Counted from the stretch's first letter, positions 1 to 8,119 are shown. The stretch: 64,000 nucleotides of DNA from Deltaproteobacteria bacterium (GCA_030272815.1 JAJSZT010000002.1:1-64000), one strand, 5' to 3'. The notes: generated by a model not told the origin, from the letters alone. Made by a program: numbers and translations.

Positions 1-405
1 ACACTAAGCCTTCCTGTCAGGCATCAAATTTTGGCCCGGGACATCAATCCTGACAGATTGTACAAAACACTTTTAAAGACTTATGAGACCCAGTCACAGA
101 ACTTTGAAACACTCCTCGGGATTCAGGGAGTGGGTCCAAAAACTATTCGTGCCATAGCTCTACTTTCAGAGCTTATATATGGAGCTGAAGTGAGCTTTCG
201 AGATCCAGCCCGATTCAGTTTTGCCCATGGCGGAAAAGACGGTCACCCATATCCTGTAAACCGTAAAATATATGATTCATCTATCGAGCTATTAAAGAGC
301 GCCCTGGTTGCGGCAAAAATTGGCGATCGCGAAAAAATTGATGCAATAAAGAGACTCAAAGATGTTAAGCATAAGCAACGCCTCGTTCCACGCTATCCGG
401 TATAA
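1..405 (+). CDS. DUF763 family protein, C-terminal part (5' end outside window)
   Basis: The reading frame is open from base 1 and ends at TAA 403-405. The first methionine-like codon inside the window is a TTG at 31, but coding continues upstream in frame (residues read TLSLPVRHQI), so the gene is cut by the window edge. About 134 C-terminal residues are visible. They contain a helix-hairpin-helix-like segment (GIQGVGPKTIRA), followed by SELIYG and the block FAHGGKDGHPYPV, which I recognise as typical of DUF763 proteins. These are known mainly from archaea and thermophiles, with a patchy bacterial distribution. No enzymatic role is established; the hairpin suggests nucleic-acid contact, which is inference. 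Confidence 0.8.
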   Translation, partial: TLSLPVRHQILARDINPDRLYKTLLKTYETQSQNFETLLGIQGVGPKTIRAIALLSELIYGAEVSFRDPARFSFAHGGKDGHPYPVNRKIYDSSIELLKSALVAAKIGDREKIDAIKRLKDVKHKQRLVPRYPV

Positions 406-456
406 AAATATCTCTTTTTTATCCGATATTCGGCATGGAGCGGACTTGCGGTACAT

Positions 457-529
457 TAGTTTATAAGTTGACGTGGTAATTGAACTGAAAAACGTAGTTG
501 ACTATGTTGAATAATTGTAAGGATAAAGG
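457..529. repeat. 73-bp direct repeat, copy 1
   Basis: These 73 bases recur in the same orientation at 4346-4418 with one mismatch that I can see. The copy lies in a 302-bp gene-free stretch (406-707). The rest of that stretch shows no recognisable gene; two overlapping short frames on opposite strands have no coding character. The two copies enclose the THEP1 to archaemetzincin block. Confidence 0.85.
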
Positions 530-707
530 TAAAAAGAACAACCTCTCCAGGGCAGTTAAAACGGACAGGCACTCCGGATGTTTCAACGCCTGGATGTCCC
601 TAATATTGCCTATGATCTCATACCATCCGGTCATCCTCATATTTTTCAAAAGGGTGAATATAGATGATGACTTCGTAAAAAATCATCAATATCCGGAGTC
701 AGATTAG

Positions 708-1229
708 ATGACATCGAAAAATATTCTTGTAACGGGTCCACCCCGATGTGGCAAATCTACCCTTATCGAAAAGGTTATCCTCCGCATTGAAAAGCCGATG
801 ACCGGTTTTTTTACCCGGGAGATAAAAGAGAAAGGGAAAAGAGTTGGTTTTTCTATAATCACATTAGACGGGAAAAAGGGTGTGCTGGCCCATCAAAACA
901 TCAGAAGCCGCTGCAGAGTCGGCAAGTACGGGGTTAACCTCGATGATATTGATCGTATTGCGGTTTCGTCGATAATACCTGTGAGGCCTGATGAAATTGT
1001 GGTGATCGACGAGATTGGGAAGATGGAATGTCTCTCTCCGCTGTTCAGGCAGACGTTGATAAGAATACTTGACTCAAAACATCGGGTTATCGGTTCTATC
1101 TCTCAAAAAGGAGATCGGTTCATACAAAAGATAAAAGAACGGGATGATGTAGTCCTTACGCATGTATCTAAAAAGAACAGGGACAGGCTGGCTGATTCTT
1201 TATTTTTGGAGGCACAAAGAGACGTTTGA
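708..1229 (+). CDS. THEP1-type nucleoside-triphosphatase (NTPase_1 family)
   Basis: A 173-residue cytoplasmic P-loop protein. Walker A is GPPRCGKST at residues 10-18, and a Walker B-like VVIDEIGKME begins at residue 98. TGFFTREI at about 32-39 and the DEIGKME block are diagnostic for the THEP1 family, which hydrolyses NTPs to NDPs and is known mainly from thermophilic archaea and bacteria. The length matches the family (about 170-190). It sits 3 bp before the radical SAM gene on the same strand, so the two are probably co-transcribed. The biological role of THEP1 proteins is unsettled. The neighbouring radical SAM gene gives a context but not a proven pathway. Confidence 0.85.
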   Translation: MTSKNILVTGPPRCGKSTLIEKVILRIEKPMTGFFTREIKEKGKRVGFSIITLDGKKGVLAHQNIRSRCRVGKYGVNLDDIDRIAVSSIIPVRPDEIVVIDEIGKMECLSPLFRQTLIRILDSKHRVIGSISQKGDRFIQKIKERDDVVLTHVSKKNRDRLADSLFLEAQRDV

Positions 1230-1232
1230 AAA

Positions 1233-2339
1233 ATGGGTACATGTCAATACTGCAATAAGACGGCCAAGACCGTCTCCAAGATGATCGGCTTTTGTGCGGA
1301 TTGTATCCGGGCGCATTTTGAGGAGGTCTGGCCGAAAATCAAGGCCGTTCACGATCACAGCCGGAGGGCATATGGACTTCCGGTGGCTCCTCCCAGTGCA
1401 GCAGATGGTGTCTCCTGTCCGCTCTGCGTCCACAGGTGCAGGATACCTGAGGGGGGCGCAGGCTTTTGCAGCCTTCGCCGCGTCGAATCCGGAAAACTCA
1501 AGGGAGGACGACCCCATGAAGGGAACCTGTCCTATTACCATGATCCCCTTCCCACGAACTGTGTAGCGAATTTTGTTTGTGCCGGTGGTCAAGGGTCCGG
1601 CTACCCGCTATATGCCGTTTCCAAAGGGCCGGAGTATGGCTATAAAAATCTGGCCGTCTTTTACAATGCCTGTTCTTTTAATTGCCTCTACTGCCAAAAT
1701 TATCACTTCAAAGAACATACGTTTTCATCTCGCGCGTTTTCTGCAAAGGAGTTGGCAAGGAGAGTTGACGAAAAGACTACGTGCATCTGTTATTTCGGTG
1801 GCGACCCAACGCCCCAGATTCTCCATGCTATTAAAGCGTCAAAACTCGCCTTGAAACAGGCATCAGGCCGCATTCTCAGAATATGTTGGGAGACAAACGG
1901 CGCTATGCAGGAGCCTTATCTGGGCATGATGGCCGAGCTATCCATGCGGTCCGGTGGATGTATCAAGTTTGATCTAAAGGCATGGGATGACGGTATTCAT
2001 CATGCGCTGTGTGTCGTCACAAACCGAAAAACCCTGGATAATTTCAAGGCATTGAGCACACGGATACCCAAAAGGCCGGAACCACCTTTTCTCATCGCCA
2101 GTACCCTGCTGGTTCCTGGATACGTAGACGAGCAGGAGGTCAGCGCCATAGCCGGCTATATTGCCAGGTTGAATCCGAAAATTCCCTACAGCCTGCTCGC
2201 CTTCTATCCTCATTTCTACCTCCAGGACCTGCCGACCACGTCCCGCACGCATGCCATGCGCTGCAAAGAGGCGGCCGAACGTGCCGGCCTGCACCGCGTG
2301 CACATCGGGAATGTCCACCTTTTGGGAAAGGACTACTGA
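1233..2339 (+). CDS. Radical SAM protein, AmrS/PflA-activase-like, with N-terminal zinc-ribbon-like segment
   Basis: A 368-residue protein. The radical SAM cluster motif is CSFNCLYC (C147, C151, C154; CxxxCxxC), which would bind the [4Fe-4S] cluster that cleaves S-adenosylmethionine. Ahead of it are CxxC pairs at residues 4-7 and 21-24, then CPLCVHRC (62-69) followed by a GxGFC motif. That arrangement resembles AmrS (AmmeMemoRadiSam) and pyruvate-formate-lyase-activating-enzyme-like proteins. ETNG and KFDLKAW in the second half fit the family's barrel. The substrate is unknown; no AmmeMemo partner is adjacent. The gene looks clearly richer in G+C than the genes around 5-20 kb. It follows the THEP1 gene by 3 bp. 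Confidence 0.8.
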   Translation: MGTCQYCNKTAKTVSKMIGFCADCIRAHFEEVWPKIKAVHDHSRRAYGLPVAPPSAADGVSCPLCVHRCRIPEGGAGFCSLRRVESGKLKGGRPHEGNLSYYHDPLPTNCVANFVCAGGQGSGYPLYAVSKGPEYGYKNLAVFYNACSFNCLYCQNYHFKEHTFSSRAFSAKELARRVDEKTTCICYFGGDPTPQILHAIKASKLALKQASGRILRICWETNGAMQEPYLGMMAELSMRSGGCIKFDLKAWDDGIHHALCVVTNRKTLDNFKALSTRIPKRPEPPFLIASTLLVPGYVDEQEVSAIAGYIARLNPKIPYSLLAFYPHFYLQDLPTTSRTHAMRCKEAAERAGLHRVHIGNVHLLGKDY

Positions 2340-2404
2340 TTTTCCTATATTTGATCACATGATTGCATGATCCATACAGCAGGACGCAAATTTTTCCTGG
2401 CGAA

Positions 2405-3559
2405 TTAATCCCATTGCAGGATTAAGGTATTATCATCGTCCAATTCCACACGAGTCCCAAACTTTTTACCTTCTCTATTCAAGGTATCTCTTAGCCAGAG
2501 TGCATCTGACCTTGATGTTCGATTCGCACGAAATTGTTTAATCTGTGTTGGTTTCATGTGCAAGCAAACGAGCTTTCCGGTCGATGGATCCACACTTACA
2601 AAGTACATCAAGGCCAAATCAGCTCTGAAATCCTCATAGCCACCAATACCTTCATAGTCATTGAGGAAGTCACCACAGCCATAGATGATAGGTTTATCCT
2701 TGTAAACTTCTATTCCCATTACATGGTGAGAAGAATGCCCGTGAACTATGTCAACAGTTGCGGTGTCAATAAGCTCATGAGCGAATTCCGTTTGTTTACG
2801 GGGAATCTCATAACCCCAATTACTTCCCCAGTGAATAGAAGCAATTACCATATCTCCTTGCTGTCGTATTTTCCGGACGTTTTCCTTGATATGCTCGACT
2901 GTCATGTCTGAAAAGTCTTGCAGCAAATTCACCCCTGGTTTGTCTTCCGAAGCAGCCCAACTGAAAGGTATTCCACTTGTTTCCGATCCGTATGAGAACA
3001 GAATCACTCTTCCTTTCTCCTCGACCTCCAATACTGCCGGAGTTTCTGCCTCTGCAAGGTTTTGGCCCGCTCCCGCACTTTTTACATTCACTTTTTTCAA
3101 TGCTTCTAATGTCTCTGTAAGGCCCAAGTATCCCCAATCAAGAACGTGGTTATTTGCGAGAGCACAACAATCTATGCCGGCCGCTGTTATACAATGAATA
3201 TTCTCCGGATGCATCCTATAGTTTATCCCTTTACCTTTCCAATAATCGGCACTCTGTGTTACGCTGGTCTCCAGATTGATTATCCTCACATCTGGTGCCA
3301 CTCGTTCCAATTCCTCGAGAGCATCTCCCCAAATGTAAGAAAAGCTGACAGGTTGTTGAATCGGACCATTCGCCTTTTCGGCAAGCTCTACATAGCGCCT
3401 GGCATCTCTTACGTATGATTCGTAGATAACAGGATCGCAAGGCTGAGGTAATACTTGATCAATGCCTCTGCCTGTCATTACGTCACCACACATAAATATG
3501 GTGATGAGGCTGGCTATTGCTGACGGTTTATTAGCAGGTTTCTGCCGAGGTTTTTTCAT
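2405..3559 (-). CDS. CapA-family metallophosphoesterase-like protein
   Basis: A 384-residue protein of the CapA/PGA_cap family, which has a calcineurin-like phosphoesterase fold. Recognisable blocks are CGDVMTGRGID near the N-terminus, INLETSVT, ALANNHVLDWG, IHWGSNWG and HGHSSHHVMGIEVY, with metal-binding Asp, Asn and His residues. GDFLNDYEG lies near the end. CapA is classically linked to poly-gamma-glutamate capsule synthesis, but many bacterial homologues stand alone, as here, and their function is unknown. No obvious signal peptide is present; residues 13-24 are only weakly hydrophobic. It lies 22 bp downstream of the archaemetzincin gene on the same strand, so the two probably share a transcript. 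Confidence 0.82.
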   Translation of the reverse strand: MKKPRQKPANKPSAIASLITIFMCGDVMTGRGIDQVLPQPCDPVIYESYVRDARRYVELAEKANGPIQQPVSFSYIWGDALEELERVAPDVRIINLETSVTQSADYWKGKGINYRMHPENIHCITAAGIDCCALANNHVLDWGYLGLTETLEALKKVNVKSAGAGQNLAEAETPAVLEVEEKGRVILFSYGSETSGIPFSWAASEDKPGVNLLQDFSDMTVEHIKENVRKIRQQGDMVIASIHWGSNWGYEIPRKQTEFAHELIDTATVDIVHGHSSHHVMGIEVYKDKPIIYGCGDFLNDYEGIGGYEDFRADLALMYFVSVDPSTGKLVCLHMKPTQIKQFRANRTSRSDALWLRDTLNREGKKFGTRVELDDDNTLILQWD

Positions 3560-3581
3560 TCGAACCTTTACGCATCTTTCT

Positions 3582-4106
3582 TTATGGCAAAAACTCCTGA
3601 CATCGACTGCAAAACGTGGGACCTTTGCGATCGGTATCGTAGAGGCTGTTGGAAAAATGCATCACGCAGGTAGGTTGCGGGCAGTGACCTATTCCCAAGA
3701 GGTGACCTACCTCATGCACCGCTTCGGTCAGCGCCCGGCGTAAAAATAGTTCTGCAGTAAAGGGCTTTCCCGGATATCCTGCTTTCAACCTGGCCAGTGA
3801 AATGATGGCGCAGCGGGCCGCTAAGTAGGCCTCGCCAAACACAAAATTCAGTCCGTCGGCATAAAGGTCAGCCTCGGTGACCGCCAGCAAAAAATCCTGG
3901 GTCGGCTTCAGAATACGAAGGCGCCACAGGATAGGGGTCGATTTATACTGCCCACGTGCAGCATTAAGCTCCTTTTCCTTGAGTTCAAACGACCTGCCCG
4001 ATTCAACAGTACCGCAGAAAACCATCGCCAGGTTTTCCTGCAAATGGTTCAGTACTTTTGAATCAACGTCCGTAGTCCGGAAAATCCAGATTCGCATACC
4101 TCTCAT
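3582..4106 (-). CDS. amzA: Archaemetzincin-type zinc metalloprotease
   Basis: A 174-residue protein. The long zinc motif HEVGHLLGIGHC spans residues 131-142, with H131, H135 and H141 as ligands and E132 catalytic. It is followed by CVMHFSNS and the C-terminal CSRC pair. The cysteines (142, 147, 166, 169) should form the structural zinc site that distinguishes archaemetzincins from other metzincins. The family is common in archaea and vertebrates and sporadic in bacteria. Its length fits. The physiological substrate is not known. It is the first gene of a two-gene minus-strand unit with the CapA-like gene. Confidence 0.92.
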   Translation of the reverse strand: MRGMRIWIFRTTDVDSKVLNHLQENLAMVFCGTVESGRSFELKEKELNAARGQYKSTPILWRLRILKPTQDFLLAVTEADLYADGLNFVFGEAYLAARCAIISLARLKAGYPGKPFTAELFLRRALTEAVHEVGHLLGIGHCPQPTCVMHFSNSLYDTDRKGPTFCSRCQEFLP

Positions 4107-4345
4107 CTGCTTCTCTATTTCCTTAGTTTGCCTGTTACCCGTGATGCACTTTGGATCATATTATAAATATTAAAGTATAAGGTGGGATATGTCCATAAAT
4201 TTATCAGTGGACCCTGGGACGGTCATGCTTCTATGCAATTACGCATGGTTGAATGGTTCGTGAATTCATCGAAAACATACAGGAACTGGATGCAAAAGAG
4301 GGAAAAGGGTCTTCAGAAACACCATATGACTTGCGGGACGTACAG

Positions 4346-4418
4346 TAGTTTATAAGTTGACGTGGTAATTGAACTGAAGAACGTAGTTGACTATGTTGAA
4401 TAATTGTAAGGATAAAGG
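4346..4418. repeat. 73-bp direct repeat, copy 2
   Basis: Same orientation as 457-529, one mismatch over 73 bases. A short match (GACTTGCGG) also precedes both copies by a few bases. The copy lies between the archaemetzincin promoter region and the decayed genes at 4563-5241. The stretch 4107-4345 shows no gene I recognise. Confidence 0.85.
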
Positions 4419-4562
4419 GAAAAAATTAGGAAGAAATCCCATGTTGACATATTTATCAGGCAGCATATGGGCATTGCCGGCACAGACGTTGGTCAAGACA
4501 GTTAATGTGGATATTCCTTTTTGGTATAGTTGTGAATATTTGCAAATGTTGAAGGAACAGTG

Positions 4563-4720
4563 ATGAAGAAAAAGGAATTAAAGGAACTTATTGAACAAGG
4601 AGAGGGTTATTTTGTCGAATTTAAAGTAACAGATCGGGGTAAGTCTCGATAAAGAGATGGTTGCTTTTGCAAACGCCTCTGGGGGAAAGGCGGGAATGAA
4701 ACATGTCAAAGCAATGTAGA
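4563..4720 (+). pseudogene. Remnant of an AlbA_2/Schlafen-type ('divergent AAA') regulator gene
   Basis: Starting at ATG 4563, thirty codons read LIEQGEGYFVEFK and then hit a stop at 4650-4652. A one-base frame change just before it continues the family sequence as SLDKEMVAFANASGG. These are the first two conserved blocks of the AlbA_2 domain found at the start of many RecG-like transcriptional regulators. The rest of the domain is missing. I read it as a frameshifted and truncated relic. Confidence 0.75.
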
Positions 4721-4871
4721 ATCAGAGTAAAGGGAAACGTGGGGATATCCTATGAAATTATGCTTTATCAGCGTTTAGGCATTTAGCGAGAGGGACTTGG
4801 ATAGGACATGCGTATTAAATTATCAACTTATTTTTTCACACAGCGAAAGTTTAATGGTTTAATAACGCGAC

Positions 4872-5087
4872 ATGGATGCGAAGATAGCGGTATTGGAAAA
4901 GAAATTAGAGAAGAACCTTACACAACAGCACGTTGAAGAGGCAGTGAATATACTCATATCGAGAGAATCAAGTGCTTATATTGCTTTGTGGGAAGGATTG
5001 ACGATCAACCAGAAGAATTTAATGTGTGCCCTTGCATGGGAAGATCATCCAGAGGTTTTCAGTAAAAAGTTTTGCACAGGTTGCTAA
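4872..5087 (+). pseudogene. C-terminal remnant of an archaeal-type (ATPase_2) AAA ATPase
   Basis: A 71-residue frame with the sequence LWEGLTINQKNLMCALAW and EVFSKKF resembles the C-terminal helical part of archaeal-type ATPases, which commonly read LTPxQKxVLxALA there. No P-loop or N-terminal part is present upstream. The frame stops inside the start of the next fragment, so it appears to be broken debris. The assignment rests on pattern memory and is moderate. Confidence 0.5.
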
Positions 5088-5241
5088 GGACGGTAAAAAA
5101 AGGGTGATGGATTTCTATAATCTGGACATGATTATTTCCGTCGGATACCGTGTCAATTCATTACGCGGCACTCAATTCCGTATCTGGGCAAATAAAATAT
5201 TAAAAGACTATCTTGACACCGCTTCCATATATGCAGCTTGA
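5066..5241 (+). pseudogene. Remnant of a RhuM-family (virulence RhuM/Fic-linked) gene
   Basis: In the frame ending at TGA 5239-5241 the residues FYNLDMIISVGYRVNS and RGTQFRIWA are the signature of RhuM-family proteins, which are typical accessory and pathogenicity-island genes of unknown biochemical role. Only about 55 of the usual 300 or more residues remain. The fragment overlaps the end of the ATPase remnant in another frame. Its end lies 10 bp from the 3' end of tRNA-Arg. Confidence 0.75.
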
Positions 5242-5251
5242 GGTTTAAATA

Positions 5252-5327
5252 TGGTACGCCCGGCTGGATTTGAACCAGCGGCTTCCAGCTCCGGAGGCTG
5301 GCGCTCTATCCCCTGAGCTACGGGCGC
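5252..5327 (-). tRNA. tRNA-Arg (anticodon CCG), CCA encoded
   Basis: The reverse strand folds as a complete cloverleaf. The acceptor arm is GCGCCCG paired with CGGGCGT, and the anticodon stem is CCAGC/GCTGG around the loop CTCCGGA, giving anticodon CCG at 5294-5292. The T arm contains GGTTCAAATCC. The 3' CCA is encoded at 5254-5252. It reads CGG codons. Its 3' end faces the decayed accessory genes at 4563-5241, the usual side for tRNA-targeted integration. Confidence 0.95.
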
Positions 5328-5330
5328 ATG

Positions 5331-5508
5331 TTATTTCAACCTAAATTGAGCGATTGTTTACTCGACCTGCACCAATCTCTTGCGCATCAAGGACTTGCGA
5401 AAAGTCTCGACATATCCATTGGTATGCCTATGCTTTTCGCAAGTCCTTGCTGCATCAAGATCTTGGCACATTTCTTCGCAAAAAATCGCTTAACTTAGGT
5501 TGAAATAA
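5331..5508. repeat. Palindromic element family 'CCTAAATTGAGCG', copy 1 (178 bp)
   Basis: It begins TTATTTCAACCTAAATTGAG and ends with the complementary CTTAGGTTGAAATAA, so it has imperfect terminal inverted repeats of about 25 bp. Internally ACTTGCGAAAAG and CTTTTCGCAAGT form a second hairpin. Related copies are at 34722-34880 and 44746-44904. It carries no protein gene. It starts 3 bp upstream of the tRNA-Arg 5' end. Confidence 0.85.
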
Positions 5509-5542
5509 TTCATAAGGAAGTAGAAGTCAAGTAAGATCGGAC

Positions 5543-6841
5543 TTAAACTCTTTTGCTTAAAGAGCTGGTTTTTTCAAAAAATTCAATTGCTTCGCCAACC
5601 AGATACAAAGATCCGGCAATGCAGATTGCATCGTTTTGTGGTGTTGTTTTAATGGCGTGTTTTATGGCCTGGCTGACATCGGGGATAATTTTTATATCTG
5701 AAATTACTTCTTTTGCAGCAGAATAAAGCTTTTCAGGCGGCAGCGCCCGGTTTATCTTTGGCTGGGTTAATATGGCTCTATTGCAGACAGAGCAAAGTGT
5801 TTTAAGCATGGAAGAATAGGGCTTGTCATCCAAAATTCCTGCTACAAGTGTTATTTTTCTGCTGGAAAGATTTTTGGACAGATATTTTACAAGTCTTCTT
5901 GTGGCAATTATATTGTGTGCTCCGTCAAGGATTATCAAGGGATTTTCAGAAACTATATCCAGCCTTCCGGGCCAGCTATTTTTTTCAAGCCCCTTTTTTA
6001 TGCTGTTAAAAGGAAGTTCCGCCCTGTTTTTATTCAGCAGTTCGCAGGCCGCAAGCACGAGCCCTGCATTGTCTATCTGGTGGTTCCCCTGCAAGCCTGT
6101 GCGCAAATCGCGCCATGTATTTTCTATTCCAAAGTAGTTAAAGGTTTTGTTTTTATTTCTTCTTACTTTAAATTCATCTCCAAGACGGAAAAAAGGCGCT
6201 GACTTTTTTCCGGCAATATCTTTTAAGGTCGAGATGGCGCCCTTCTGTCTGGCACCTGTTACAACAGGTACGTTGTTTTTTATTATCCCGCCTTTTTCAC
6301 CTGCTATCTGTTTGATAGTGTTCCCAAGATACATCCTGTGTTCAAGTGATATGTTGGAAATTATGGTAAGGGCGGGTTTTATGATGTTGGTTGCGTCAAG
6401 CCTTCCTCCCATTCCTGTTTCTATTACAGCCCAGTCCACTTTTTGTTTTCCAAATTCATAAAGTGCCATTGCAGTGGAGTATTCAAAGAAGGTCGGCTCG
6501 CGTTTTCCTGTGGATATGTTTTTTAATGCTTCATATGCTTCAACAATATTTTTATCTGAAACAGGCTGGTTGTTTATTTGTATTCTTTCATTAAAACGAA
6601 CAAGATGAGGTGAAGTATAAAGCCCTACTCTGTAGTTTGATTCCTTAAGAATTGAAGCAATGGAGGATGCAATTGATCCTTTTCCGTTTGTTCCTGCCAC
6701 ATGAATGCATGAGAACTTGTCCTGAGGATTTCCCAGGCTATGCATCATGCTTTTGATGGTTGAAAGGCCTAGTTTGATCCCGAACCTTCTCAGGCCGTAC
6801 ATGGTCTGAATACATTTATTATAATGATCCTTTGAGTTCAT
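5543..6841 (-). CDS. folC: Folylpolyglutamate synthase / dihydrofolate synthase
   Basis: Mur-ligase-family enzyme that joins glutamate to dihydropteroate or tetrahydrofolate using ATP in the cytoplasm. With the start at ATG 6841 it is 432 residues, normal for FolC. The P-loop GTNGKGS is at residues 50-56. YTSPHLVRFNERI and the FFEYSTAMAL and ETGMGGRLDATN blocks follow. WPGRLD and LDGAHN mark the C-terminal glutamate-ligase domain. An upstream in-frame TTG at 6886 would place the start inside the rpsU terminator hairpin, so I prefer 6841, although no strong ribosome-binding site is visible before it. Confidence 0.93.
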   Translation of the reverse strand: MNSKDHYNKCIQTMYGLRRFGIKLGLSTIKSMMHSLGNPQDKFSCIHVAGTNGKGSIASSIASILKESNYRVGLYTSPHLVRFNERIQINNQPVSDKNIVEAYEALKNISTGKREPTFFEYSTAMALYEFGKQKVDWAVIETGMGGRLDATNIIKPALTIISNISLEHRMYLGNTIKQIAGEKGGIIKNNVPVVTGARQKGAISTLKDIAGKKSAPFFRLGDEFKVRRNKNKTFNYFGIENTWRDLRTGLQGNHQIDNAGLVLAACELLNKNRAELPFNSIKKGLEKNSWPGRLDIVSENPLIILDGAHNIIATRRLVKYLSKNLSSRKITLVAGILDDKPYSSMLKTLCSVCNRAILTQPKINRALPPEKLYSAAKEVISDIKIIPDVSQAIKHAIKTTPQNDAICIAGSLYLVGEAIEFFEKTSSLSKRV

Positions 6842-6847
6842 AGTCAC

Positions 6848-6881
6848 AAAAAACCCGGCAAAAATTAATATTCCTGCCGGG
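6848..6881 (-). terminator. Rho-independent terminator of rpsU
   Basis: On the minus strand CCCGGCA and TGCCGGG form a 7-bp stem around a 14-nt loop and are followed by six T residues. It lies 25 bp past the rpsU stop and ends 6 bp before the folC ATG. Confidence 0.85.
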
Positions 6882-6906
6882 TTCAAGTTCCTTATTTTTA
6901 ACCTTG

Positions 6907-7107
6907 TTATCTGTATCTTTTAGAAGCTGTAATCCTCTGTCTTCTTAAGGCTTCGCGTTGCTTGCGACGTTTGTGCTCGCTTGGCTTTTCATAGCTTTTT
7001 TTCAGCTTCAGCCTTTTAAAAAGGCCGTCATTCTGAATCTTCTTTTTCAGAATGCGCATGGCCTTTTCAAGGTCATTGTCATAAACCTTGACTTGAATTT
7101 CCTTCAA
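6907..7107 (-). CDS. rpsU: 30S ribosomal protein bS21
   Basis: A 66-residue, strongly basic protein with the bS21 core (KVYDNDLEKAMRILKKKI) and the Lys/Arg-rich tail KPSEHKRRKQREALRR. bS21 binds the small subunit near the anti-Shine-Dalgarno region during initiation. The start is TTG at 7107, preceded by a purine-rich GGGGGCGAGGAG. It is followed by its own terminator, so it is probably a monocistronic transcript. Confidence 0.95.
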   Translation of the reverse strand: MKEIQVKVYDNDLEKAMRILKKKIQNDGLFKRLKLKKSYEKPSEHKRRKQREALRRQRITASKRYR

Positions 7108-7200
7108 ACTCCTCGCCCCCTTCTTTACATCAGACGAATATATCTCCGATGTTTTTTAGCCTAATTTGTTAATATAAATAATTTTTAATCACATGGCAAG

Positions 7201-7242
7201 AAAAAAATGTGTCCGGGTCTTAAATTTAAGACTCGGACACAT
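7201..7242 (-). terminator. Rho-independent terminator of adk
   Basis: On the minus strand an almost perfect 36-nt palindrome (ATGTGTCCGAGTCTTAAA and its complement) is followed by a run of seven T. It lies about 50 bp after the adk stop. The arms are unusually long for a plain terminator. Confidence 0.75.
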
Positions 7243-7291
7243 ACAGGGACCAGGTAATTTAGGCTTGAATATAACCTGAATTGAGTCTTTT

Positions 7292-7966
7292 CTACAGTTT
7301 TGAAATAAGCTCTGCTGTAACTGATTTTATGTCTGCAGCGCCGTCAAGAGTAATGTATTTAATGGATCCGCCTTGTGCTGCGAGGTCTTTGAAATAATAG
7401 GCTGCTGCAAGTGTGCCAGTGTCGGCGTCATAGTAAATGCCGTGGCGTTTGTCGATGGCTCCCTCATCCTGATCGTCGGCTCTTTTGGATAAATCACCGC
7501 CGCATACCCGGCATTTGTCTCCATCAGGTTTGATGGCGTCAATAAAGATATTGTTGGGATGGTTGTTGTCATTTGCGCAGAGCCTGCGCCCCATGATTCT
7601 GTCTTTGGCAATCTGGCGATCAAGGAGTATTTCCACAACAATATCGAGACTCATGTTTTCTGCCTTGAGAGCTTCATCAAGCTTTATTGCCTGGTTCTTA
7701 TTTCTTGGAAAGCCGTCGAGTAGCCAGCCGACTTTACAATCATCTTGCTTCAGGCGGTCGAGTATCATTGGTATTGTAATTTCGTCTGGTACTAATTCGC
7801 CTTTGTCGATATATTCCTTGGCCTGTTTGCCAAGTTCTGTGCCACCCTTGATATTGTCACGGAAAATAGCGCCTGATTCAATGTGGGCAGCATTGTATTT
7901 ATCCTTTACAATGGCTCCCTGAGTTCCTTTTCCGCTGCCGTTTGGACCAAAAAACAAAATGTTCAT
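7292..7966 (-). CDS. adk: Adenylate kinase
   Basis: Catalyses ATP + AMP to 2 ADP in the cytoplasm. The P-loop is GPNGSGKGT at residues 7-15. AMP-binding residues fall in ESGAIFRDNI and LLDGFPRNKNQA. The long LID segment from RRLCANDNNHPNN to the CRVCGG pair and KRADDQDEGAIDKRH is larger than usual; its cysteine pairs could hold a zinc ion. Total length is 224, normal for the long-LID class. A strong AAGGAGA ribosome site precedes ATG 7966, and a promoter candidate lies at 8091-8117. Confidence 0.93.
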   Translation of the reverse strand: MNILFFGPNGSGKGTQGAIVKDKYNAAHIESGAIFRDNIKGGTELGKQAKEYIDKGELVPDEITIPMILDRLKQDDCKVGWLLDGFPRNKNQAIKLDEALKAENMSLDIVVEILLDRQIAKDRIMGRRLCANDNNHPNNIFIDAIKPDGDKCRVCGGDLSKRADDQDEGAIDKRHGIYYDADTGTLAAAYYFKDLAAQGGSIKYITLDGAADIKSVTAELISKL

Positions 7967-8090
7967 AAGATTCTCCTTTCTCAGTAATAATATTTTGTTA
8001 TAATTTCCGGATTTTCTTTCAGATAGCTTTTCACTAACCCCTTTGCGGGCTATTTGTTTTTGTTAAATCCGAAGCCGTCGAACATACTTT

Positions 8091-8117
8091 ATTATAGAAA
8101 TAGGTGTATAATGTCAA
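8091..8117 (-). promoter_or_regulatory. Sigma-70-type promoter candidate for adk
   Basis: On the minus strand TTGACA (8117-8112) is followed by TATAAT (8096-8091) after 15 bp, or by TAATAA after 17 bp. It leaves an adk leader of about 120 nt. The rest of the 7967-8330 gene-free stretch is filled by the repeat element at 8120-8304. Confidence 0.6.
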
Positions 8118-8119
8118 GA

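Noticed and set aside
498-707. 69-codon frame on the plus strand
   Set aside because: It starts inside the 73-bp repeat, has no family pattern and overlaps an equally long frame on the other strand.
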